From Leucogyrophana mollusca (lineage: Eukaryota; Basidiomycota; Agaricomycetes; Boletales): 64,000 nt of DNA. Below, one piece after another: positions 11,405 through 21,136 of this stretch. Both the position numbers and the translations under genes were made by a program. Each line of letters begins with the position of its first letter. The first letter of the stretch is position 1. The notes beneath the pieces were generated by a model that saw only the letters and a list, made by a program, of their open reading frames with translations, did no database searches and was not told where the DNA came from. The stretch lies in NCBI GenBank assembly GCA_021014945.1, contig MU266331.1, positions 231,620 to 295,619 of the forward strand. The letters are read 5' to 3'.

Positions 11405-12815
11405 ATGTCACTCTCAGAGACTTTGCCAGTCATCGATGTCGATGTGTTCTTGTCCCAACCGGAGGACTCTGAGGACGTCCGTCAGGAGTGCAAGAAGGTA
11501 TATAGCCCGCCTTGTCGGGTCTCCCGTATCTAATGCTAACTTGATGCGCATATCTCTTTTAGGCGGCTGATGCTCTGATCACATATGGAGCACTCCTGCT
11601 GCACGATTCCCGAGTTTCTGAAGAAGATAACAGCACTTTCTTGGATCTCGTTGAAGATTACTTCAATCAGCCTATCGCTGAACTCCAGAAAGATGAGAGG
11701 CCCGAAATCATGTATCAGGTCGGCGTCACGCTGGAGAACACAGAGAAACCCAAGTGCGCTGTGGATGAACCCTGCTTGGACATCATCGCCCAGCTTGATC
11801 CTGCGGAGAGGCCTCTTGATATAAGCGGGCATCACCCCGACCCGAAATGCCGGTTTTTCTGGAAGATGGGGACGCCCCCTCCATACGAGACGCAGTATCC
11901 TGCATTGAATGCACCAAATGTTGTCCCGCAGGATCCTGAGTTGAAAGCTCGATGGGAGCCGACTATGGAAAAATGGGGGCAAGCCATGAAGGATTCGTAC
12001 GTCCATACCTGAGCTGCTAATTCACGGCATATTGATAAATCTTCTCAGAGTCACAAGCATCTCAGAAATGACAGCTATTGGGCTGGGGCTTAATCGGAAC
12101 ACGTTCAAGGAGGCTGGGAAATACGGGTCAGTCCTTTATTACGACTACAGAGCAAGTTCCTGACAACAATACGGGCAGCCCACACCTACTCGGTCCTACG
12201 GCATCCGATCTTGTGAAGTATGGCAGGAAGGACACAATTCTCGCCGGTTTCCACACGGACCTCAACTTCTTCAGTATCCATGGTCGCTCTCGTTATCCAG
12301 GTCTACATATCTGGGCACGCAACACTGGCAAACGTATCCCCGTCAGGTTCCCACCCACTGGACGCTATCTCCTTGTTCAGGCCGGAAAGCAGATTGAGCA
12401 TCTCACCGGAGGACTCATCAAAGCGGGATTCCACGAGGTGGTTGTAAACGAAGCGACTGTGCAGGTGTGGTATACTCCTGCTGGTGGACAAAACATTGGT
12501 TTAACATATTCCCGTAGACGATCGAGAAGCGGAAGATAAGCCACCCCGATCGCCCTCTTATACGTATCTCTTCGACTTTCTTTTGGCATCTTTCATCGGA
12601 TTATGATCTTGTGCCGATCCCGTCGTTGAAGGCGCGAGCACAATCACTGCTCGCAAACGATGCGGGGCCAGCGAAACGCGGTTTCCAAGAAACGGTATAT
12701 GAGCCGATGAAGGTTGGAAAACTGGTTCAAAAGTAAGCAGATCTCCCCAGGAGTGTTTCTGCCTCCTGATCAACATATTTTCAGTGAACTCAAACATATT
12801 GCTCTCATGGCATAA
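11405..12815 (+). CDS. 2-oxoglutarate/Fe(II)-dependent oxygenase, isopenicillin-N-synthase-like fold
   Basis: Six exons (11405-11497, 11563-11996, 12049-12126, 12179-12464, 12518-12732, 12785-12815) give 378 codons plus stop. The N-terminal LPVIDVDVFLS and the ECKKAADALITYGALLLHD segment match the DIOX N-domain. The iron site is visible as H-x-D in AGFHTDLNFFSIHGRSRYPG, with the distal His in GKQIEHLTGGLIKAG and an R-x-S (RISS) for 2-oxoglutarate binding. By family it couples 2-oxoglutarate decarboxylation to oxidation of an unknown substrate. This version, with ENTEKPKCAVDEPCLD, is of a type I associate with fungal uncharacterised proteins. No secondary-metabolite partner genes flank it. Confidence 0.9.
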
Positions 12816-13465
12816 ACCGAGTAATGCTCTGAGGTTGCGACGGTCGCTCGAGCTTTTTACTTTTTCCGATTGTTGCTTTCACCTAAGTTATTTATGGAGG
12901 TGTTGGGGGCGCTGTATTCTACCAAATCAGAGAATGGTCTAGTGAATGGATTGTACTTCTATGCTTGACGCCCAGGGGAACCCCAGCGCAAATCAGTTCT
13001 CAAGAGTCAATTGTGGCCAGAAGAGTCATTTTGCCAATGCCAAACAAATGTAGCAGCAGAGGGGAAGCAACGAACTAACCTTCGGTACCTCCCACTCGTT
13101 GCACCAGTTTTGCCCTCAGCCGTTCGCAATGCTATGACATGAACATGCCTGTAGCACGGCGAAAGGGAATTGGAGATTGCTCTTCGGCCGACGATTCCAG
13201 CTGAACGTGTCCACCAGGATTCTGTTCCCCATCAGGTGGCAATCCAATGCCTCATTGGTGGGTTTGTTTGATTGGGACATGTACCCTAACCTGCAGAAAG
13301 TTCCCCATAGGGTGGTGTCAGTGAAGGGACTTCGGCCGGAATTGATCATCTACTCGAGCTACCCATCGATACCAAACTCATCAAGATCATCGTGGGTGTG
13401 AATACAGATGAAGATTACAGATTCAGTTTTAGTTGGGTTGACAACTGGTCCAAACGGGTTGCATA
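12816..13465. other. Convergent intergenic region
   Basis: About 650 bases between the stops of the oxygenase gene (+) and the DUF6593-like gene (-). Short open frames here are interrupted and unlike known proteins. I see only likely 3' UTRs and terminators. Confidence 0.5.
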
Positions 13466-14171
13466 TCAGTGAAGTTGGGGATTGAACGCTCTAAGGCCTT
13501 CGACAACCAGACAAGAGACAACGATTTCGTCGAGGCGTGTTTCGCCAGCAGGAAGAACTCGCAGCAGCGCAGGGCGATGTCGTCTTCCTGGAACGCGCAG
13601 TTTGGCCGGATAGAGATGAGCCAGGACGTCACCGTCTCGGACGTTCTCCGTGCACTGTATATGCAACTTGCTATCCCGCACGTCTGAGCATAAATGCCAT
13701 CTTAAGGGACCATTTCCGCGGAATTTCCAATCATATCGACACTGTTCATCCTCGAGTCAGCTAAAGACGTGTGGAATTAGCTCCGACTTGCCTGCTCGTC
13801 TTTTCTGAGAAGCACATTTTTTAGAATCAGCTCTCGATCACCAAGGCATACAGTACCTATATGCGTGGAAGGGGAGCGGAATAACCTACTAGATGTGTCA
13901 GGATCAACGAATGGAGAGAGCGTGGGCATGTGGCCTACTCAAAGCTCCCAACAAATGGTCCATGCTCGGAGCGACCTCTACGAATTGTTGTGACTTGTGA
14001 AGATGGCCTGAAGACGTTGTATCCAATAGAAATATGATACTGTGGCCCCAACTCGGGGTCATGTTCGCGTGGTAGGAGTATCATTGAATTTGATGTGTAA
14101 GGTATGAATTCATAAAATCCCGAAATCGACGGCTGGCTTTGGAATACAACATGCCTGCGCATTATAACCAT
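13466..14171 (-). CDS. DUF6593-like small protein
   Basis: Three exons (14171-13939, 13888 or 13885-13792, 13741-13466) close in phase at about 201 codons plus stop. The product has the pattern I associate with basidiomycete DUF6593 proteins: YHISIGYNVFRPSSQVTTIR, then GPFVGSFE, GTVCLGDRELILKNVL, YDWKFRGNGPLRWHL, and a C-terminal LDEIVVSCLVVEGLR. Function is unknown for the family. Intron 2 is exactly 50 bases, begins with GC (CAG/GCAAGT) and ends AACAG, with a CTGAC branch-like motif before the acceptor. Intron 1 has two possible acceptors 3 bases apart. The start is the first ATG in frame; an upstream exon cannot be ruled out. Confidence 0.65.
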
Positions 14172-14929
14172 GTCAGATAACACGAGAGGGCCAGTGTCGG
14201 CGAGCCGTACTCGGGAGGCCGCAAGACAACGACAGGATTTGCGCCATCATTGGCTTCCTGGCTTGATGGAAAAGATATATCTCGCAGTACGGATGGTACA
14301 AGTGGCAAGGGATCCGGAAGACTTTGGATAGCACAAGCATAGCTGCAGGGCCGGTTGGAGTTAGTTTACGAGACTGCGGGACATCAAAGTAACGAACGTT
14401 GGTGGCGCCGTGAACATGCTTTGCGCTGAAAGGATATCCTCCATGGGCGAAGGGAATGGACTTCGAACCTCATGCTCACCAAACGATATATATCATATGC
14501 TCGTCGGAAAGCTGTGCGTACGGTGTGGCCCACATGTCATGGTCGGTAAATTTATGCGCTTGGGTGCGGGAGGCCATTGGTCGGGGCTCCGTCCTTGGAG
14601 GAAGTGGAAGCCGATCACTGTATACCTTCAAACCAGAACTTGTGTGATTCAATTGAGAAACCCGCCTCACACAGTCACCAGTCAGACAAAAGCATGAAGG
14701 CGGGGCCGAAGAGCCATCAGCCACATTTCTCGGAATGGCGATTTTGCTTAGTAAACTTGACTCAGCGGCACCGAATGCCATCCTATTATTTGAGTGACGA
14801 AATGCGACGGGGAAAGCCCTTTGGCTCTTGTATCTATCTCTATTTCTTCAAGCATCGGTTATACCACCACTTGTAGCACTACTGCCACCAACATTATTGT
14901 ATATAAGCTTCATCTGTATCACCTTCGTC
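14172..14929. other. Divergent intergenic region, DUF6593-like / SDO1
   Basis: 758 bases with open frames on both strands that match nothing I know and lack splice-consistent continuation. It probably holds the two promoters. No repeat stands out. Confidence 0.45.
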
Positions 14930-16001
14930 ATGCCGATCCAACAACCGTCGAACCAGATCAAGTCAGTCCCCACTCGCTGTTACCCCCCCCTGAATTGCAA
15001 TTCTGACATTGTTGTCCAGGCTTACAAACGTATCCGTCGTCCGGATGAAGAAGGGCGGGAAGCGCTTCGAAGTAGGAACTCTCTTTCTTCGAAATCGTTG
15101 CGGCTGTTCAAGGAGGGAAATTACAGATCGCTTGTTATAAGAACAAAGTGCAGGAATGGAGGACCGGAGTGTATGTTTTACCAAACATCTTCGGTTGCAA
15201 GTCCTAAGAACCATTGCTCCACAGCGAGACCAACCTTGATGACGTTCTTCAGATCTCCAACGTATTCACGAACGTGTCGAAGGGGGAAGTTGCAAAGTCA
15301 AATGATCTCCAAAAAGCCTTCAATACGTCAAAAGTAGACGACGTTGTAAAAGAGGTTTGTCTATCCGCGCATAGTATCCAATCGAGTTTGAACACCGTCA
15401 TCTTTTTTGAATAGATTCTCAAAAAGGGCGAGCTACAAGTGGGAGACAAAGAGCGCGAGCACGATCTGACTTCCTTGCGCAAAGAAATAGCGACAATGGT
15501 CGCTGAGAAATGTGTCGATCCTGCGACGCAAAGACCTTATCCGGTAGGGATGATCGAGAAAGCCATGGCGGAGGCGGGATTCAGCGTCAAGGTCGGGAAG
15601 AGTGCAAAGAGTCAGGTATGCCTCGCATGGCATGTCGTCAATTGGGCTGTTAATGGAGCTGTACCAAGGTGTCAGAAACGCTGAGGCTTATACAGAGTGG
15701 TTCTACCCTCCCGATCCAGCGTGCGCGTATGCGCATCCGCGTTGTGGCCCCCGCCGAGGATGGTGAGCGCCTCAAAGAACGAGTGCACGCATTGGGCGAG
15801 AAGGTCGAACGAGAGGAAACGGGGGAGAGCTGGGAGATTGTGAGTGGGCTTCGGTGTTCTTGTATCTTATGTGCTAACGTTTTGTAGGTCATGTTGATTG
15901 ATCCGTCGCAGTTCCGCGCGGTCACCGAACTTCTGCAGGAGTGTAAAGGCAGTGGACGCGTGGAGACATTGACATTTGCAGCTACCGCGGACAACAGCTG
16001 A
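14930..16001 (+). CDS. SDO1: Ribosome maturation protein SDO1/SBDS
   Basis: Seven exons (14930-14961, 15020-15071, 15127-15170, 15225-15354, 15415-15615, 15669-15839, 15888-16001) give 247 codons plus stop, matching the ~250-residue family length. The N-terminal FYSH domain reads TNVSVVRMKKGGKRFEIACY and VQEWRTGVETNLDDVLQ, followed by VFTNVSKGEVAKSNDL. The central domain has ILKKGELQVGDKERE and VDPATQRPYPVGMIEKAM, and the C-terminal ferredoxin-like domain ends in VETLTFA. The protein works with the GTPase Efl1 to release eIF6/Tif6 from the 60S subunit in the cytoplasm. With RRP1 it is the second large-subunit assembly gene in this part of the window. Confidence 0.97.
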
Positions 16002-16295
16002 GCATCTGCGGTGCTAGAAAGATGTATCGTGTAGTCGTCCCGTTAACTCGGAATGTTTAAATTGATATAACACAGGACGGAGTGTCTGTTAAGGCAAGGG
16101 GGTGTAATGCTTGCTTCACGATTGGCGGACGAGTCATCATAAGCACTCTAAGATGGCCAGTGGTAGTGCCTGTGAGCCAATCGGAAAGCTCCGATTATGT
16201 TGTACCCCAAGTGCTGAAGCCAAGCAGACGTCAATAAAGGACCATGTAAATATTGGCGCAATCTTTGTCATTCCGCATATTCGTCCGATACCGCC

Positions 16296-17022
16296 ATGTT
16301 GTCCTCAGTAGTCCGAGCACACAGCGTCGCTCGCTCGTGTAGACCTTTATTGTCGTCTATAGGCGCCAGCCAGAAGCGAGCAATGATGTCCGCAATGTCT
16401 TCCCAACCTCGAAGACTCGCCCCAGAACCCCACCCGACCCGACTGCCAGAATCACCACCCCCAACTGTTGTTCCGACAGCGGAATCTCTATCTCCAGATG
16501 CTGCTTCTCCCCAAGTAGCCGCTCGTCCCCCACCAGCCCCGAAACTAGAGCGGCCACGACCCACTATACGCTCAACCAAAGCGGCGTTAACTATGGTATG
16601 TGTCTCCATCCTTACTGGTTGTCTCGTTTCTTTACTAATGCCTTGATCATCAGACTCCTACAGCAGTACAACGGCTGCGCGGACTATTTGGTGGTCCCAC
16701 ACCACAGCTGATACGTATAGGCGTACGGAACAAAGGCTGCGCGGGATTGTCGTATCATCTGGATTACGTGGAAAAACCAGGGAAATTCGACGAAGTCGTT
16801 GAGCAGGACGGCGTAAAAGTGCTTATAGACAGCAAAGCACTCTTCTCGATAATAGGGAGTGAGATGGATTGGAAGGAGGACGCCTTAAGGTGAGCTCGTT
16901 GGGTCTTTCTTGTGAAGCGACGTGTTCATGCCGCTATGTTATCAAGCTCGAAGTTCGTCTTTAAGAATCCTAACATAAAGGATGCTTGCGGATGCGGAGA
17001 GTCCTTCAACGTCGCACAATAA
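16296..17022 (+). CDS. ISA1: Mitochondrial iron-sulfur assembly protein ISA1 (A-type carrier)
   Basis: Three exons (16296-16595, 16654-16889, 16947-17022) give 203 codons plus stop. The A-type HesB/IscA domain fills the C-terminal half: IRIGVRNKGCAGLSYHLDYV with Cys 129, VLIDSKALFSIIGSEMDW, and NPNIKDACGCGESFNV with Cys 193 and 195, the three conserved cysteines. The first ~35 residues are rich in Arg, Ser and Ala with almost no acid, as expected of a mitochondrial presequence. A Pro-rich linker (~40-95) separates it from the domain. By family it matures mitochondrial 4Fe-4S proteins with Isa2 and Iba57. The long Pro-rich linker is more than the fold needs. Confidence 0.95.
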
Positions 17023-17304
17023 TACTTATTACGATTATTATTCATACCATCATTCTGTGTTCCACCAGCTCTACCATTTGCACAGCATGCACTTGTATCC
17101 CTATATTACACGCATACTACTTTTACTTCCTCAATGGATTGAATCCATGTTTCGTCACTCATCCGTGATTCGGTCTGAGCAGCGGTTTTCCTAAGGGATC
17201 GATGAGGGGTGCTAAATCTTGATACAGTAGTCTACATGAAGTCATACAGGCTCAAACATATCCTATAACAAATGTCAGGCTAGCAATCAGTACTAGTCGG
17301 CATC

Positions 17305-20023
17305 TCATGCATCCAGGAACTCTTTGGGCATGTCAGCAAAAGCAGCAGCTCCTACACCCATCAACGCTAACTGTAAAAGACTTGCAGCACTTTGACGGTA
17401 TAATCTCTCCAAAGCGGGCTGAGCAGGTCGCCCTTGGGAGCCTAACCAAGTGTCAGCAACGAATCATATGATTCCTCAACCAACCCAAACTCACGCAAAA
17501 TAGCCTGGTTAAGTTCTGTGGCGAGAGCAACTCTTGCAGCTTGTCCCGCAACTTCGGCAGCATCCCCACCTGCCCCCAGTGGATCGTCAAAGGCTATAAT
17601 GACTGAAGTCCGCTTGAAGATGGCACGCAGCTCCGCGCGATGTTTGTAGTCGTCTTGCAGTTTCTGTCCGTATGCAACGGCCTTCTCGAGTGCAGACCCG
17701 TATGATGCAGTACCACCCGTCGGGCTACGTTGTGAGGTAAATGATTGCTTTCGTTTCCCCTTTATCGGAATGGCTGCGCTACCCCCGCCAAAACCATTCG
17801 TCATCATCCCATCGACCGGTAACTCTTCGTCGTCCACATCCATTTCATCCGCCGCCGACTTAAACAATCCATCGCCATCTGCTTCCGGCTCAACGTTCAT
17901 GTCGCACTCCTCCGTCTTCATCCTCTTCTTCATTTCTGCCGCCTCCAACACGAGCTCGACGAACTTCCTGCAACGCAGCTTGAAAAGCATAAGTCCCTCA
18001 TCATATGCCAGGACGGCAGGGAAGTGGGTCTGCGTCTCCGAGAGCGCGGTGTCGATGTCGCCGGTAGTCACAGAGTGTACGATATGTGTCCTGAGCTCGA
18101 TGTCGTCTGCAGGCCTGGAGGGGATATTGTCCATGTCCATGCCGTGGTCTTCCGTAAGTGCAGTCCTTGAAGACGCAGGGGAAGGAGGTGCACGAGTCGC
18201 GCTCTCAGACCCTGGCAATCCTCCTCGTGCTTTGCACTGCGACTGAAAGGCTCGCGCAGTGCGGGCGTAGCCGTGGTGAGACAGATACGACAATACCAAC
18301 TCGTTGATCGGCAACTTCATGCGCTCCTCAGAGGCATCACCGGTTTCGCCTTCTAAGGCGCTGCTCCCATCGGAGTCCTTCTCCGCCGAGGGCCATTTCA
18401 GCGGAGTCGTCTGTATGTTCGCCCAAGTCTGGTCCCGCTGCTGTTGTACATGATCTTCGATATCGTACTTGAAAGGCTCGTGGCCAAAGTTGGCACGGAT
18501 GGATTCGCCGGAATGACACAGACCAACAGCGGGGTATAGTTCGCAATCCTTGCCCACATTTTCAAATACCATACCTGAAAAGGTGAAATGAATCAGCGAC
18601 TCATCAGAAGAATCATGTGGTGGAAACTCTGCTAACCAAGCAGTGCACCGTTCTTCGTATAAAAGATTCTGTTCTGACTAAAGTCGATCCCGCAGCCAAT
18701 GACGTCCCCCGCTGATAATGCGTGTAAGCGTGGGGTGATACCCCGGAGACGAACACTATAACGGACCTCCGAAATTGGGACCATATGGTGTTCCAGATGT
18801 TTCGGCAGCGAAGGAAGAACCATCATCGCCATGGTATCCCCACGAGTTTGGCTCCCAGCCAGGCAGCCTTGAGACCTTGACATTGGGTCCTATAAAACTT
18901 GGTAACAAAAACACCATAAGCTGACTCCGACAAGTTTGCAGGGTTTTACGAACCCAACACTTATATGCCTAGACACGAGGTAGTTGTTAGATCTCTGCTA
19001 CAAGAAATTTGCCTTATATCATTCACCCTTTGCTTCCCTTGCTGTTACTCGTGATCTCGACTTCATAATAATATATGCCGCATGCGGGGGGGACATGGTG
19101 CATCGTTCGTGCCGCTCCTGGATCTTTATCCCCGGTGCTAGGCGTTCCTATCGTTTACATCCGATTGAGTGCTTAGAGTTTCGGGTGCGCGTGAGGAACT
19201 CACCGTGGTAAGTGAGGTCTCGCCCGTCACTGGATACAGAGAGTAAAGAGTGTCGAAATTCGTCGCACCACCGGGTCGGTAATCGTAGAATCGGAGAAGA
19301 AGTCAACGGCGCAGAGGTGGTGGATGGAGGCTCTCTCGACGAGCTCTGGTCCTCATCGTCGCTGTCGGATGACGGGGACCTGATGATGCGTCGCCCTGCA
19401 TGTGAGGGATCCGGCCTGACAACCATCGCTTCCACCTTGCGGGCTTGCGGCAACAGAGGGGAGTCATCGGTATGCAATAAATGCCTAAGAGCAGAGTAAT
19501 CCAGGTATGTTGGGCGAGGGAATGGTGCAGAGGGCATGGAAGATGGCCCAGGAAGCGAGACAGATGATCGCTGTACACTCGGTGCCCTAAGCCCGGATGC
19601 ACTGGCACTCGGACGCCTAGTACGAGAGGGTGAGACTGAAGTTGTCGAGGGGCAGGTAGCGTCAGGGTTGTGAGCGATATCTGCTCTGATAACCCGAGGT
19701 TCATATGTGCGGAGGGAGCCTCTGTCAGATGGCATGGAGTTGAACGTGAGAGATCGAGAGGTGTGTCTGACCGGTGGGACAGCTACTAGTGGACCTCTTC
19801 CGCGAGGAAGTTGAGCGATACTGATACCTCTGTATTCGTCCGATGCTGTGGGCCCACGAGGTCGCCCCTGGCTAAGTAAGCGGGGCCTCGATTGAGCAGG
19901 ACTTGTGGAAAACGGGATGGATATCACCGACTCAATACTTCGAGCCGGTGAAGATGAGACAGCAGCCCGTGGAATTGGGATACTGGTCGACCTGGACGGT
20001 CTGCTTGCCATATTTTGCTGCAT
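17305..20023 (-). CDS. GID1: SPRY-LisH-CTLH-CRA protein, GID E3 ligase scaffold (RanBPM/Gid1-like)
   Basis: Seven exons (20023-19204, 19147-19027, 18968-18954, 18897-18767, 18711-18637, 18574-17495, 17441-17305) join in phase to 792 codons plus stop. Residues 1-260 are Ser/Arg/Pro-rich and disordered. SPRY covers ~265-430 (GIYYYEVEITSNS, HISVGFIGPNVKVSRLPGWE, GDVIGCGIDFSQNRIFYTKN). LisH is near 473-500 (INELVLSYLSHHGYARTARA), CTLH near 543-600 (LRTHIVHSVTTGDIDTALSE), and the C-terminal CRA ends PALERLYRQSAASLLQLALM. RanBPM/Gid1 scaffolds the GID/CTLH ubiquitin ligase. Exon 3 has 15 bases, and its intron uses a GTTCGT donor with an AAG acceptor. A stronger-looking GTAAAA/TATAG pair nearby would break the frame. 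Confidence 0.93.
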
Positions 20024-20371
20024 TCGTTGACAACAACTTGCCCACAGTGTGGGGTAAAGTCTCCGTAAAGAGCTTTACGAGCGACTTCCTGCGGATAAAC
20101 AGTCAGGTTTAGGTTCCGGGAAGGGGAGACTGCGACTACGTTGTGTGAGGAGCTACGATGGAGACAAGAAGCTGGGACGTGGTCAAAGGAAACGTGAGTC
20201 GGGCCTACTTATAGTCGCTTACGGTGGGTCATAGTCACAGTAAAGCAATGTACGACTCACGGGACCATGTCACGCTGTGGGGAAATGTCACATTACGTCA
20301 CGTTTCCGTGACTGACTGAGGCTCGCGTCACGGTGCGTACGCGTCAGATTCAATCTTTCATTCCGTCCACC
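20024..20371. promoter_or_regulatory. Divergent promoter GID1 / UMP1 with GTCAC motif cluster
   Basis: The 348-base gap between two head-to-head starts holds five GTCAC cores (from 20234, 20269, 20287, 20297 and 20327) plus one reverse copy (GTGAC at 20308). One sits in a TTACGTCA (20293-20300), which resembles a bZIP/CREB site. The clustering within about 100 bases is visible directly; binding by a particular factor is inference. Confidence 0.5.
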
Positions 20372-21000
20372 ATGGTTTGTTATCTGGTTTCTGAGAAATA
20401 GCATGTTGCTGATTTTCGTCTCTAGGAGCCCTCCTTCCGTCTAGTTCCACCTTCCGCGCCAAAATGCGCGTCAATTAATGACACCGCAAACTCTCTTGGT
20501 CTTCATGATACCCTTCAATACGGTCCTCGAAGCATTGCAACGGAGACAAAGTCACGGGGTGGTCTCCAGAACCGTCTTGCAATGGTACTGCACCTTTCTG
20601 CTTCGTGATCGTGGACCCCTCTCACCTTGTCGATGGCTCGTAGTGGGAAGAAACACAGGACAACACCAGACTCACGATGCTTCGTGATTTGCATGGCCTG
20701 CATGCACCTACCCGTCTGCTAATGGAGCGGAAGATCGTTTCCTCAGTAAGTCCTTTCACCATATGCGTTTCACGAGATCTTACTGGTATTTCAGAATCCC
20801 CATATGCCTGCCATGCCGCATACTAATCTGCACCTCGATATCCTCATGGGTCGAGACGAAACACTTGACCCGTCGGACTTCTTTGGAGGTGCGTGCGCTA
20901 ATTGTGACAAGGTGAATTTATCTAATAAATTTCGACAGGGATGGAAACCGGTCCATCAATGAGCGTTCACGCTGAAATGGAGAAGAAGTTGCGTCTGTAA
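20372..21000 (+). CDS. UMP1: Proteasome maturation factor UMP1 (POMP)
   Basis: Five exons (20372-20374, 20426-20584, 20644-20745, 20795-20888, 20939-21000) give 139 codons plus stop. The first exon is just the ATG, with a GT donor right after it. The encoded protein has the UMP1 pattern: INDTANSLGLHDTLQYGP, GGLQNRLAMWEETQDNTRLT, the central LHGLHAPTRLLMERKIVS that matches the conserved GxxxPxxxxME helix, LHLDILMGRDETLDPSDFFG and a C-terminal EMEKKLRL. UMP1 is a short-lived chaperone that assembles the 20S proteasome and is degraded as its first substrate. No other in-frame ATG upstream fits. It is divergent from GID1. Confidence 0.93.
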
Positions 21001-21136
21001 ACATGTAACACCACAACCGTTCTCGCTTTTCTTGTGAACTTAACACAAACTTGACATCATTCATGATTGAAACATCCTAAAACCGAGCACGTTAATCTTT
21101 ACGTAGGTAAGTTTTCCAGTTTCTTCTTCCGCAGAC

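Noticed and set aside
14476..14876. Overlapping frames on both strands between the DUF6593-like gene and SDO1
   Set aside because: Neither has a recognisable motif or consistent splice sites; overlapping frames of similar length on both strands suggest chance.
18632..18883. Open frame (MSRSQGCLAG...) ending in SPRY-like GDVIGCGIDF
   Set aside because: It is the wrong frame of the GID1 SPRY exon joined to a read-through of the following intron. The phased exon model explains the SPRY motifs without it.
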